Assembly (NCBI GenBank): GCA_027459765.1
Contig: DAIDHD010000036.1
Span: 1-64,000 of the forward strand
Direction of reading: 5' to 3'
From: Gammaproteobacteria bacterium
Lineage (GTDB): Bacteria > Pseudomonadota > Gammaproteobacteria > Steroidobacterales > Steroidobacteraceae
Length of the DNA stretch: 64,000 nucleotides
Positions 41,059 through 51,200 of the stretch are shown here, piece after piece. Positions within the stretch are counted from its first letter, which is position 1. Each line of letters opens with the position of its first letter. The notes below the pieces were generated by a model. That model was given only the letters and a program-made list of their open reading frames with translations, was not told the origin of the DNA and did no database searches. The translations under genes and the position numbers were made by a program.

Positions 41059-43143
41059 TCACCACATGGTGACGCGGCTCTCCGGCGGCAGATACATCTT
41101 GTCTCCGGGCTTGACGCCGAAGGCGTCGTAGAACGCGGCCTGATTGCGCTCCGGCACCAGGCCGCGGATCTCGTCCGGCGAGTGCGGGTCGGTCTTCAAT
41201 TCCATGATGAGCATGTTGTCGCGCATCTTGCCGCGCCACACCTGGGCGAAGCCGCAGAAGAAGCGCTGCGCGCCCGTCAGGCCGTCGATGACCGGTGCCT
41301 CGTGCCCGCCCAGCGACAGCCGGTAGGCCTTGAACGCGATCGCCAGCCCGGAGTTGTCGGCGATGTTCTCGCCGAGGGTAAGTTCGCCGTTGATCGGATA
41401 GCCGGCCAGCGGCGAGTACGCTGCGTACTGCGCCACCAGCGCGTGCGCCTTTTGCTTGAAGCGATCGAGATCGGCCTGCGTGAACCAGCCCGGCGGCGCG
41501 AGCAGGTTGCCGTCGCCGTCGTACTGGCTGCCCTGGTCGTCGAAGCCGTGGCTGATCTCGTGGCCGATGACCGCGCCTATGCCGCCGTAGTTCACCGCGT
41601 CGTCCGCGGAGGCGTCGAAGAACGGCGGCTGCAGAATCGCCGCCGGGAAGACGATCTCGTTGAGCTCCGGGTTGTAATACGCGTTGATTTCCTGCGGCGT
41701 CATGCCCCACTCGCTGCGGTCGAGCGGCCGGCCGAGCTTGTCGACGTTGCGCTGGTATTCGAACTCGCGCGCCCGCGCGACGTTGCCGAACAGGTCGTCG
41801 CGCGTGATCACGAGGCTGCCGTAATCCCGCCAGTGCGACGGGTAGCCGATCTTGACCTGGATCTTGGCGAGCTTCTCCTGCGCGTGCCGACGGGTCTCGG
41901 GGCCCATCCAGTCGAGCGTCTCGATGTCGGCGCGATAGGCGGCCAGCAGGTTCTGCACGAGTTGTTCCATGCGGGTCTTGGAGCTCGCCGGGAAGTACTC
42001 GGCGACGTACAGGCGCCCGAGGCCCTCGCCGATCGAGGCGTCGACCAGCGCGAGGCCGCGCTTCCAGCGCTCGCGGTTGCGCTGGATGCCCTGCAACGCC
42101 GTGCCGTAGAAGGCGAAGTGCTCGTCTTCGTAGGTCTTGCCGAGGTAGGGCGCGTAGCTGTTCAGGAGGTGCCAGCGGAAATAGGCCCGCCAGGTCGGCA
42201 GAGGCGTCGTCGCCAGCAACTTGGCAAAGGCGGTGATGTAGCTGGGCTGACCGACGATCACGTAGTCGGTCTTGCCGGTGACGCCGGCGGCCGCCAGATA
42301 GGCGTTCCAGTCGAAGTGCGGCGCGAGCTGTGCGAGGCGGTCGAACTCGTACTTGTTGTACGCCTTGACCGGATCGCGCAGTTCGACCTTGGTCCACTGC
42401 GACTCGGCGAGCGCCCGCTCCAGGGCGACGATCTGCCGCGCCTCGGCGTGCGGTCGCGGTTCGTGCGCGAGCGTGAGCATGCGCTCGACGTGCGCCGCAT
42501 AGGCGGCGCGTATCTTCGCGAGTTCGGCCGCGTCGCTCAGGTAATAGTCGCGATCCGGCATTCCCAGACCGTCCTGGCCCAGGTCGAAGACGTATTTCGA
42601 GGAATCCTTGGCGTCCTGGTGGACCTGCGGGGTGAATGGAACTGGCACGCCGATCCGCTGCAGTCGGGCGATCAACGCGGGAACCTGGCTCGCCGAATGC
42701 ACCGCCTCGATACGCCCGAACTCCGCCGCCAGCGGCGCGAGGCCGCGCCGCTCGACGGTGGCTTCGTCCATGAAGCTCGCGTAGAGGTCGGCGATCTTCC
42801 GGCCGTCGGGGTCGCTCGTCGCCGCGGCGCCGCGGAGTGCGTCGACGATGCCGTGGAGCTGCTGCTCGGTGCGGTCCGCGAGGTACTCGAACATGTCGTA
42901 GTAGCCCTTGTCGGCCGGGATCTGGGTCTCGGCCAGCCACTTGCCGTTGACGTGCCGGTAGAGGTCGTCCTGGGGCCTGATCGCGGGATCCACGTAACGC
43001 AGGTCGATGCCGGAGCGCAGGCCCGTGGATCCCGCCACCGGCGCGGTGGCGTCGGCCGCGGCGGCCCCGCCGCCCGCCAAGAGCCATCCGAATCCGAGTA
43101 TCGCCACGCACCCGCCGTGCACCATTTCACGCCATACCCGCAT
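41059..43143 (-). CDS. M13-family (neprilysin-like) metallopeptidase, exported
   Basis: IGAVIGHEISHGFDDQGSQYDGDGNL (HExxH), NGELTLGENIADNSGLAIAF, PQDDLYRHVNGKWLAETQIPADK; signal peptide. Confidence 0.93.
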   Translation of the reverse strand: MRVWREMVHGGCVAILGFGWLLAGGGAAAADATAPVAGSTGLRSGIDLRYVDPAIRPQDDLYRHVNGKWLAETQIPADKGYYDMFEYLADRTEQQLHGIVDALRGAAATSDPDGRKIADLYASFMDEATVERRGLAPLAAEFGRIEAVHSASQVPALIARLQRIGVPVPFTPQVHQDAKDSSKYVFDLGQDGLGMPDRDYYLSDAAELAKIRAAYAAHVERMLTLAHEPRPHAEARQIVALERALAESQWTKVELRDPVKAYNKYEFDRLAQLAPHFDWNAYLAAAGVTGKTDYVIVGQPSYITAFAKLLATTPLPTWRAYFRWHLLNSYAPYLGKTYEDEHFAFYGTALQGIQRNRERWKRGLALVDASIGEGLGRLYVAEYFPASSKTRMEQLVQNLLAAYRADIETLDWMGPETRRHAQEKLAKIQVKIGYPSHWRDYGSLVITRDDLFGNVARAREFEYQRNVDKLGRPLDRSEWGMTPQEINAYYNPELNEIVFPAAILQPPFFDASADDAVNYGGIGAVIGHEISHGFDDQGSQYDGDGNLLAPPGWFTQADLDRFKQKAHALVAQYAAYSPLAGYPINGELTLGENIADNSGLAIAFKAYRLSLGGHEAPVIDGLTGAQRFFCGFAQVWRGKMRDNMLIMELKTDPHSPDEIRGLVPERNQAAFYDAFGVKPGDKMYLPPESRVTMW

Positions 43144-43360
43144 CGTTCGCGCTCCTGTGCTCGAGGAATTTGACGCCGGCACTATAGCAGCCGCCCGCGG
43201 CCCGTCCCGCCCCCCCCGTCACGCCCGGACTGCGCCGGGTGCGAAGTCCGGCGGCGGACGCTTGCCAAGCTGCCGGAAATTCGATCTACTCGGAGCGGGA
43301 GTTAAACCAATTAACCACCTGCGTACGGCCGGCGCCGGCGACGGGTGGCACGTTTGGGGG

Positions 43361-45547
43361 ATGCGCATGATTGCTCGCCACCGCGCGCTTTGTTGCGCGC
43401 TCGTCGCGGCCGCGCTGTACGCGCGCGCCGGTCTCGCCCAGGAGGCTCTCGAGGAGATCGTCGTCACTGCGCAGAAGCGCAGCGAGAACCTGCAGAACGT
43501 GCCGGTGGCGGTGGACGCCTTCACCGGCGCCAAGCTCGAGGAGTCGGGCACCGTGCAGCCGGTGGATCTCGGCATGATCACGCCGAACCTCACCACCAAG
43601 AATGCGGTCGGCAACACCGCGCCGATCTTCGCGTTGCGGGGCCTGAGTCTCAACGACTTCGCCACCAACGGCACGCAGCCGGTGGGCGTGTATCTGGACG
43701 AGGTCTACCTCGTCAACAATTCCGAGCTCGGCTTCCAGACCATGGACATGGAACGGGTGGAGGTGCTCAAGGGACCGCAGGGCACGCTCTACGGCCGCAA
43801 CACCACGGCGGGCGCCGTCAGCTTCATCACCAACAAGCCGACCTCGACGTTCGACGCCGCCGCCTCGGTGACGGCGGGCGAGTGGGACCTCGCCCGCGTC
43901 GAGGGCTACGTCAATGGTCCGCTCGGCGAAGGTCTCTCGGGACGCCTGTCGGTGTCCGGCGAGCGCCAGTGGAAGGGCTTCTTCGTCAACGACACCACCG
44001 GACAGAACTGGGGCCAGAGCCGGCGCGCCAACTGGCGCGCGCAACTGCTCTGGGACCTCGGCCTCACCCACGTGCTGGTGAACTACCACGGCGGCATCGA
44101 CAAGTCGGACGACTGGTACTACAAGTACATCGCCGACGCGTCCGGGGTCGTGAATGCGCCGCCGGGCTATCCGAGCGGGGCGCAGATCCAGCAGACCGCG
44201 TATTCGGCCAACCCCAGCATCTTCCACGGCTTCCACACCCTCAATCCGCAGCCCTACATCGACAATTTGTCCAACGGCCTCACCGTGACGGTGGACAGCG
44301 ACTTCGGCTTCGCGACGCTGAAGGCGATCACCGGACTCGAGGACCTGGAGTACGCGCGGACCGAGGACTACGGCTCCGTTCCGTATCCCGTCGGCTGGAA
44401 CTACTATCCCGGTCATCTATTCCAGTACTCCGAGGAGATGCGCCTGACCTCGAACGGCGATCACTGGTGGAACTGGATCGTGGGCCTGTTCGCCGGGCAC
44501 GACCGGTTGCGCGAGAACGACCAGTACAACGAGATCGACAACCCGATCTACTACGGCTACGTGTTCAACGAGCGCTACGTGCAGAACACGTCGAGCTACG
44601 CTCTGTTCACCCACAACGAGTTCAAGCTGACGGACGCGCTGCGTCTCACCCTGGGCCTGCGCTACACGGAGGAGGAGAAGCACTACGTCGGCGGCACGCT
44701 GGTCGCGCAGTCGGACCCGGCGCTCGCATTCGATCAGTGCCCCTGCGTGGTCGACACGGTGCTCAAGTACCACGAGCCCACGGGCAAGGCGGGTCTCGAC
44801 TATCGCATCGGCGATGCGATGATCTACGCGAGCTACTCGCGCGGCTACAAGTCCGGCGGCGTCACCGGGTTCTACGTGACCGATCCCGGCGCCAAGGCGC
44901 CGTACAACCCCGAGTTCATCAACGCCTACGAGATGGGCGTGAAGACGTCGTGGCTGGCCGACCGGCTGCGCCTGAACGGCGCGGTGTTCCACTACGACTA
45001 TCGGGACCTGCAGGCATTCGGGGTGATACCCAATGCGCAGGGCTTTCCGGAGTTTCGAATCTTCAACGTCGCCAAGTCCAAGTTGCAGGGCGGCGAGCTC
45101 GAGCTCAGCTGGCTGCCGATCGACGCGCTCAAGGTCGATCTCGGCCTCGGATTGCTCGACACGCGCGTTCTGCAGTCGGACGTCGGCGGCGTGAGCGTCG
45201 GCAATCGGCTCGGCAACGCACCGAATCTGGAGCTGGACCAGACCACCTCGTACAAGTGGCATCTGCCGAACGGCATGGGTCTGACGGCCGCGGTCGACGT
45301 CAACTGGCGTGGCGGCACCTTCACTTACGTGCAGAACACGCAGCTGCAGTTCGTGCCCGCCTACGTGCTGATCGATCCGCGGCTCACCCTCGGTTCGGCC
45401 GACGACGTCTGGAGCCTGTCACTGTGGGCCAAGAACGTCACCGACAAGTTCTACTTCCGCGAGATCTTCAACGACGGCGGCTCGGTGATCGGCTTCCCGG
45501 CGCCGCCGCGGCAGGTCGGCGCGACCTTCAACTACCACTGGAAGTGA
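43361..45547 (+). CDS. TonB-dependent outer membrane receptor
   Basis: Signal peptide; EEIVVTAQKRSENLQNVPVAVDAFTGAKL (plug), MERVEVLKGPQGTLYGRNTTAGAVSFIT, barrel with C-terminal FNYHWK. Confidence 0.95.
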   Translation: MRMIARHRALCCALVAAALYARAGLAQEALEEIVVTAQKRSENLQNVPVAVDAFTGAKLEESGTVQPVDLGMITPNLTTKNAVGNTAPIFALRGLSLNDFATNGTQPVGVYLDEVYLVNNSELGFQTMDMERVEVLKGPQGTLYGRNTTAGAVSFITNKPTSTFDAAASVTAGEWDLARVEGYVNGPLGEGLSGRLSVSGERQWKGFFVNDTTGQNWGQSRRANWRAQLLWDLGLTHVLVNYHGGIDKSDDWYYKYIADASGVVNAPPGYPSGAQIQQTAYSANPSIFHGFHTLNPQPYIDNLSNGLTVTVDSDFGFATLKAITGLEDLEYARTEDYGSVPYPVGWNYYPGHLFQYSEEMRLTSNGDHWWNWIVGLFAGHDRLRENDQYNEIDNPIYYGYVFNERYVQNTSSYALFTHNEFKLTDALRLTLGLRYTEEEKHYVGGTLVAQSDPALAFDQCPCVVDTVLKYHEPTGKAGLDYRIGDAMIYASYSRGYKSGGVTGFYVTDPGAKAPYNPEFINAYEMGVKTSWLADRLRLNGAVFHYDYRDLQAFGVIPNAQGFPEFRIFNVAKSKLQGGELELSWLPIDALKVDLGLGLLDTRVLQSDVGGVSVGNRLGNAPNLELDQTTSYKWHLPNGMGLTAAVDVNWRGGTFTYVQNTQLQFVPAYVLIDPRLTLGSADDVWSLSLWAKNVTDKFYFREIFNDGGSVIGFPAPPRQVGATFNYHWK

Positions 45548-47159
45548 CGTCGGGGGCCCGCGAATCGGCGCGGGCTTCCACTTCCTCGATCGCCGGGGTG
45601 CGCCAGCCGGCCCGGACGCCCCAGTAACAGAATCCGAGCGCCGCGATGGCGACGCAGAGCTGGTCCCAGCCATAGGGAATGTAGCCGCGACCCGCGAACT
45701 CCTTGCTGCCCGCCCAGGACAGCGTCACGATCGCCGCCAGGTAGGCAATGAGCCACCAGGCGCCGCGCAGCGCGCGGCCGAATTCGCGAAAGCCCGCCTG
45801 GGCCTGGAAATACAGGTACACCGGTATCGGCAGCACCAGCAGCAGCATGATCTCGCCGGTGTACGGCCAGCGCGCCCAGTAGAGCATCAGGGTCGCCAGC
45901 ACGAACGCGACGGGCGCGAACACCTCGAGCCCGGGAATTCGCAGCGGCCTGTGCACACCGGGCGCGGTACGCCGCAGGACCAGGACGCTCACCGGGACGA
46001 TGAGGTAGGTGATGATGGTGGCCACCGAGATCACCGCCGCGAGCTTGCCCCAGCCGCGGAAGAAGAACAGGAACACGAAGGACACCGCCAGGTTGAACCA
46101 CATCGCGGGCCGCGGGATGCCGTAGCGCGGGTGGATCCGGCCGAACGCCGCGGGGGCGGTGCCATTGCGCTGCATGGCGTAGATCATGCGCGCGGTGGTG
46201 GCGGTGTAGGTGGTCCCGGTGCCGCTCGGGCTCACGAAGGCGTCGGCGTACAGCAGGAGCGCGAGCCAGTTGAGGTTCAGTGCCAGCGCGAGCTGTGCGA
46301 ACGGCGAGCTGTACTCGAGCGCCGACCAGCCGCCGGCGAGACGGTCGGGCGACACTGCGCCGAGGAAGGCGATCTGCAGCATCAGGTAGACCGCGGTGCT
46401 CAGCGCGATCGAGCCGAAGATCGCGATCGGTATGCTGCGACCGGGATTGCGCGCTTCGCCGGCGAGATTCACCGGGCTCTGGAAGCCGTTGTAGCTGAAC
46501 ACGATGCCGCTGGTGGCGACCGCGGTGAGGATCGACGCCGGATCGAGCACGTGGGCGCCGCCCCCCACCCCGAGGTGGAAGTTCTCGCGGTGGAACTCGG
46601 TCGCCATCAACGCGATCGCGGTGCCGGCGGGCACGATCAGCTTGAAGAAGGTGATGGCGCTGTTGGTGCCGGCGAATACCTTCACGCTCCAGAAGTTGAA
46701 CAGGAAATAGACCACCACCAGCACCGCCGCGAGCACCAGGCCCAGGGGCGCGAGCACGCCCTGGCCGTTGGCGGCGTGCTGGTACAGGCCATGGGTCCAC
46801 TCCCAGGGCCATGAGCTCATGTACTGCACCGAGGCTTCCGCCTCGACCGGGATCACCGAGACGATCGCGATCCACGCCGCCCAGCCGGCGATGAAGCCGA
46901 CCAGCGAGCCGTGCGAGTAGTGGCCGTAGCGCACGGCGCCGCCCGATTCCGGGAACATGGCGCCGAGCTCCGCGTAGGTGAGCGCGACGAACAGGATCAC
47001 CACGGCGCCGATGACCCAGGCCCAGACGGCCCCGGGACCCGCGAGCTGCGCGGCGCGCCAGGCGCCGAACAGCCATCCGGAGCCGATGATGGATCCCAGA
47101 CCCGTGAACATGAGGGCGATCGCGCCGACGTCGCGGCGGATCGCGGAATCGCTGGACAT
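45528..47159 (-). CDS. APC-family amino acid permease
   Basis: AIALMFTGLGSIIGSGWLFGAWRAAQLAGPGAVWAWVIGAVVILFVALTYAELGAMFPESGG; 12+ TM helices. Confidence 0.9.
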   Translation of the reverse strand: MSSDSAIRRDVGAIALMFTGLGSIIGSGWLFGAWRAAQLAGPGAVWAWVIGAVVILFVALTYAELGAMFPESGGAVRYGHYSHGSLVGFIAGWAAWIAIVSVIPVEAEASVQYMSSWPWEWTHGLYQHAANGQGVLAPLGLVLAAVLVVVYFLFNFWSVKVFAGTNSAITFFKLIVPAGTAIALMATEFHRENFHLGVGGGAHVLDPASILTAVATSGIVFSYNGFQSPVNLAGEARNPGRSIPIAIFGSIALSTAVYLMLQIAFLGAVSPDRLAGGWSALEYSSPFAQLALALNLNWLALLLYADAFVSPSGTGTTYTATTARMIYAMQRNGTAPAAFGRIHPRYGIPRPAMWFNLAVSFVFLFFFRGWGKLAAVISVATIITYLIVPVSVLVLRRTAPGVHRPLRIPGLEVFAPVAFVLATLMLYWARWPYTGEIMLLLVLPIPVYLYFQAQAGFREFGRALRGAWWLIAYLAAIVTLSWAGSKEFAGRGYIPYGWDQLCVAIAALGFCYWGVRAGWRTPAIEEVEARADSRAPDVTSSGS

Positions 47160-47203
47160 GCTTTCTTCTCTCGTGCCGCGCCGGGAAGGCGCCGCTTTTA
47201 ATC

Positions 47204-48244
47204 CTATCCTACCGGAGCGCCGGGTCGCGACGGCGGCGGCGCTTCGATGCCGGGCACGCCGCGGCGGATGTCGGCCGAGAAGGCCGCGCCGCCGGAGGCC
47301 CGGGCGCGCTCGGTGATGCGGCCCGCGGCGTGCAGCTGCGCGAACGGGTAGCGGCCGTCGAGGGCGCCCAGCCGATATACGTACTGCGGCAGGTAACCTG
47401 AAAACAGCAGCCGCAGGTCGAGCGGCAGGCGGCCGACGATCCGCTGCATCATGAGGTACACGAGCGTGGTGCAGTTGCCGCCGATCGTGTGGTAGAAGCG
47501 CGGCTCGCGCTCCAGCCGGTTGGCCTCGTCGACATAGGCGAGGAAGAGCGAGCGCAGCGCGTTCGGCGGCAGGCTCACGCGGTACAGGTACGCCTCCTCG
47601 CGGCGCACGTTGGTGCGCAGGAACACCGAATCGCGCTCCTGCGCGGCGATGATGCACAGCTCGAACTGCTTGAAGAAGCCGCCGATCTCCGAGAACTCCT
47701 CCCCCTGGCGGCGGCGGACCTCCACCGAGAAGACGACCTGTTCCCCATCATCGAATCCGAACGAGAACTGCGCGTGCGCGATGGCCGGCCCGCGCCAGTA
47801 CGAGAGGATCATGTCGAGGCTGCGCAGGCGCTCGAGCGAGTAGCTGCGCTCCTCCCAGCGTGCCTCGTACTCGCGCGGCGACAGCCAGCGGAAGTCGCGC
47901 ACGGCGAACAGGGTCACGCGATCGCCCTCGGCGGCGCCGCAGGCGAGCCGCGCCACGTCGTCCGCCCAGCGATGCGTGCCGCAGGGCGCGAGGCGCCGCC
48001 ACCAGGCCAGCAGTGAGGCGAAGCCGACGGCGTAAAGCGCGAGGCCGGCGCCGGCGCGACCGGCCAGTACGATCGCCAGGGCGCCGAGCGCGAACGAGCA
48101 CCACGCGGCCGCGCACAGCCGCCGCCGCCGCGTCGATTCGCCGGCCTTGAAGCCGAGCGCGAGTGCGCCCCAGGCCGCGCTCGCGATCAGCGCCAGGAGA
48201 GCGACTCCGAATCCGGCCAGGCGCAGCACCGCGCCCGGACTCAC
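47204..48244 (-). CDS. DUF4105 (Lnb-type periplasmic domain) membrane-associated protein
   Basis: N-terminal TM segments; YSLERLRSLDMILSYWRGPAIAHAQFSFGFDDGEQVVFSVEVRR, EPRFYHTIGGNCTTLVYLMM. GTG start overlaps the uvrA stop. Confidence 0.85.
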   Translation of the reverse strand: MSPGAVLRLAGFGVALLALIASAAWGALALGFKAGESTRRRRLCAAAWCSFALGALAIVLAGRAGAGLALYAVGFASLLAWWRRLAPCGTHRWADDVARLACGAAEGDRVTLFAVRDFRWLSPREYEARWEERSYSLERLRSLDMILSYWRGPAIAHAQFSFGFDDGEQVVFSVEVRRRQGEEFSEIGGFFKQFELCIIAAQERDSVFLRTNVRREEAYLYRVSLPPNALRSLFLAYVDEANRLEREPRFYHTIGGNCTTLVYLMMQRIVGRLPLDLRLLFSGYLPQYVYRLGALDGRYPFAQLHAAGRITERARASGGAAFSADIRRGVPGIEAPPPSRPGAPVG

Positions 48245-51200
48245 GGCACTCCGCGCTCGGCGAGGAAGCCGGCGAGGATGCGCGCCGTATGGCTGCGGCC
48301 GGGCTTCGCCACGAGGCGTTGCGGCGGTCCCTGGGCGACGATGCGTCCGCCGCCGGTGCCGCCTTCCGGTCCCAGATCGACCAGCCAGTCCGCCTGCGCC
48401 ATGACGTCCAGATTGTGCTCGATGACCACCACCGTGTTGCCCGCGTCGACCAGGCGGTGCAGCACGCGGATCAGGCGCTCGACGTCCGCCATGTGCAGCC
48501 CCACCGTCGGCTCGTCGAGCACGTACAGCGTGTGCTGTCCCTCGCGGCGCGCCGTGTCCACGCCGAGGGCGTCGGTACGCACCTTGCTGAGTTCGGTGAC
48601 CAGCTTGATGCGCTGGCTCTCGCCGCCCGACAGGGTCGGGCTCGGCTGACCGAGCTGCAGGTAGCCGAGCCCGACGTCGGCGAGCAGGTTGAGGGGATGG
48701 CGTATGCCGCGCTGGGCGGCGAAGAATTCCACCGCGTCCTCGACGCTCATGGCGAGTATCTCGCCGACGTTCCGGCCCTTGAACGGAATGGACAGCGTTT
48801 CGGGATTGAAGCGCCGGCCGCCACAGGCTTCGCACGGCACCTGCACGTCGGGCAGGAAGCTCATCTCGATGCGCCGCTGCCCCTGGCCCTCGCAGGTCTC
48901 GCAGCGACCGCCCGCGGTGTTGAACGAGAATCTGCCGGCGCCGAAGCCGCGCATGCGCGCCTCGGTGGTCTCTGCGAACAGCCTGCGAATCGAATCCCAG
49001 AAGCCGATGTAGGTGGCCGGACAGGAGCGCGGCGTCTTGCCGATCGGGGTCTGATCCACCTCCAGCACCCGTGTCACGCTCTCGTGGCCGCGCAGCGCGT
49101 CGCAGCCCTCGAAGGCGGGTGTGCCGCGCGCCCGGCGACCGCCGCTCGTGAGGCGCGCCAGGTTCGGCAGCAGCACGTTGCGCGCCAGCGAGGACTTGCC
49201 GGATCCGGACACGCCGGTGACCACGGTGAGCCGCCCGAGCGGGATGCGCGCGTGCACGCCGCGCAGGTTGTTGACCCGGGCGCCGTCGATGTGGATGGAG
49301 GGTGTCGCCGTGGTGACGGGGCGGCGCGCGGCGCGCGAGTGAGTGAGCGGCGCGGCCAGGCAGCGCCCGGTGACGGAATGCGGATCGCGCGCGAGTTCGG
49401 CCGCCGTGCCCTCGGCGATCAGCCGACCGCCGCGCGAGCCGGCACCCGGCCCCAGATCGATCACGTGGTCGGCGCGTCGAATCGTGTCCTCGTCGTGCTC
49501 GACCACCACCAGCGTGTTGCCCTTGGCGCGCAGCCGCTCGAGCGTGTCGAGCAATGCGAGATTGTCGCGAGGATGCAGCCCGATCGTCGGCTCGTCGAGC
49601 ACGTAGCAGACGCCCTGCAGGTTGGAGCCGAGCTGGGCGGCGAGGCGGATGCGTTGCGCCTCGCCCCCGGACAGCGTCGGTGCGGCACGGTCGAGCGCGA
49701 GGTAGCCGAGTCCGACGTCCTCGAGAAAGCGGATGCGCGCCTCGATCTCGGCCAGCAGGTCGCGGGCGATGGCGAGCTCGCGGCCACGCAGTGCGAAGCC
49801 TGCGCTGCGCCGCGCGAACTCGCTCACCGACAGGCGCGTGAGCGCCGAGATCGACGTCTCCCGGAACAGCACGTGCCGCGCCACGGGATTGAGCCGTTCG
49901 CCGCCGCACTCGCCACAGGCGGCGGCGTCCTCTCCGCTCTCGCCGTCCGCGCCGAAGGTTTCCGCGCCCTCCTCGCCGGCGTGGGCATCGGCGGCGAGCG
50001 TGCGTCCGGTTCCCTGGCAGGCCGGGCACCAGCCGTGGCGCGAATTGAACGAGAACAGCCGCGGATCGAGTTCCGGGAATCCGGTGCCGCAGGAGGGGCA
50101 GGCGCGCTTGACGGAGAACACCACCGGCGCACCGCGTCCCACGAGCGCGTGCACCACGCCCTTGCCGAGTTCGAGCCCGCGGGCGAGCGCGGTGCGAAGT
50201 TCCGCTTCCGCCGCCGGTCCCACGGTGAACTCGCCCGCGGGCGCCTCGATGTCGTGCTCGACGAAGCGGTCGAGGCGCGGCCACTTGGCCGTCGGCAGCC
50301 ACTGGCCGTCCACCCGCAATTCGGTGATCCCCTTGCCGCGGGCCCACTTCGCGAGCTCGGTGTACAGTCCCTTGCGCGCGACCACCAGCGGCGCGAGCAG
50401 CATGATGCGGCGGCCACGGTAGTCGGCGAGCAGGCGGGCGGCGATCGCGTCCGGCGACTGCGGCTCGATGGGCGTGCGGCAGGCGGGGCAGTGCTGCACC
50501 CCGAGCTTCACGTACATGAGGCGCAGGAAGTGATAGATCTCGGTGAGCGTCGCCACCGTGCTCTTGTGCCCGCCCCGGCTGGTGCGCTGTTCGATCGCGA
50601 CCGTGGGCGGAATGCCGAAGATCGCGTCCACGTCCGGGCGCGAGGCGGGCTGCACGAACTGGCGTGCGTACGCGTTCAGGGACTCGAGGTAGCGCCGCTG
50701 TCCCTCGGCGAACAGGATGTCGAAGGCGAGGGTGCTCTTGCCGCTGCCGGAGACGCCGGTGATCACGGTGAACGCATTGCGGCGCAGCGCGACGTCGACG
50801 TCCTTCAAGTTGTGCTCGCGGGCGCCACGGATGTCGATGGCGGGCGGCGGTGGGTGCGGTCGCTCCTCGGCGTCCGCGACGGCGGCGCCAAAAGCCGGGG
50901 TCAGATCGGCCGCGGCCAGGGCACGGCCCGTGTGCGAGCGCGGATGCCGGATCAGATCCGCCGGGGTGCCCGAGCAGACCAACTCGCCGCCCGCGTCGCC
51001 GCCTTCCGGGCCGAGATCGACGACCCAGTCGGCGGCGCGCACCACGTCGAGATTGTGCTCGATCACGAGCAGCGAGTGTCCGGCGTCCACCAGCCGGCGA
51101 AAGGCCCGCAGCAGCTTGGCGACGTCGTCGAAGTGCAGGCCCGTGGTGGGCTCGTCGAACAGGAACAGCGAGCCGCCGCGCGCGGCACCGGCGGCCGCGG

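Noticed and set aside
43183-43360. Possible regulatory RNA or riboswitch ahead of the TonB receptor
   Set aside because: AT-richer stretch (GGAGTTAAACCAATTAACCACC) seen, but no convincing conserved structure could be built by eye.
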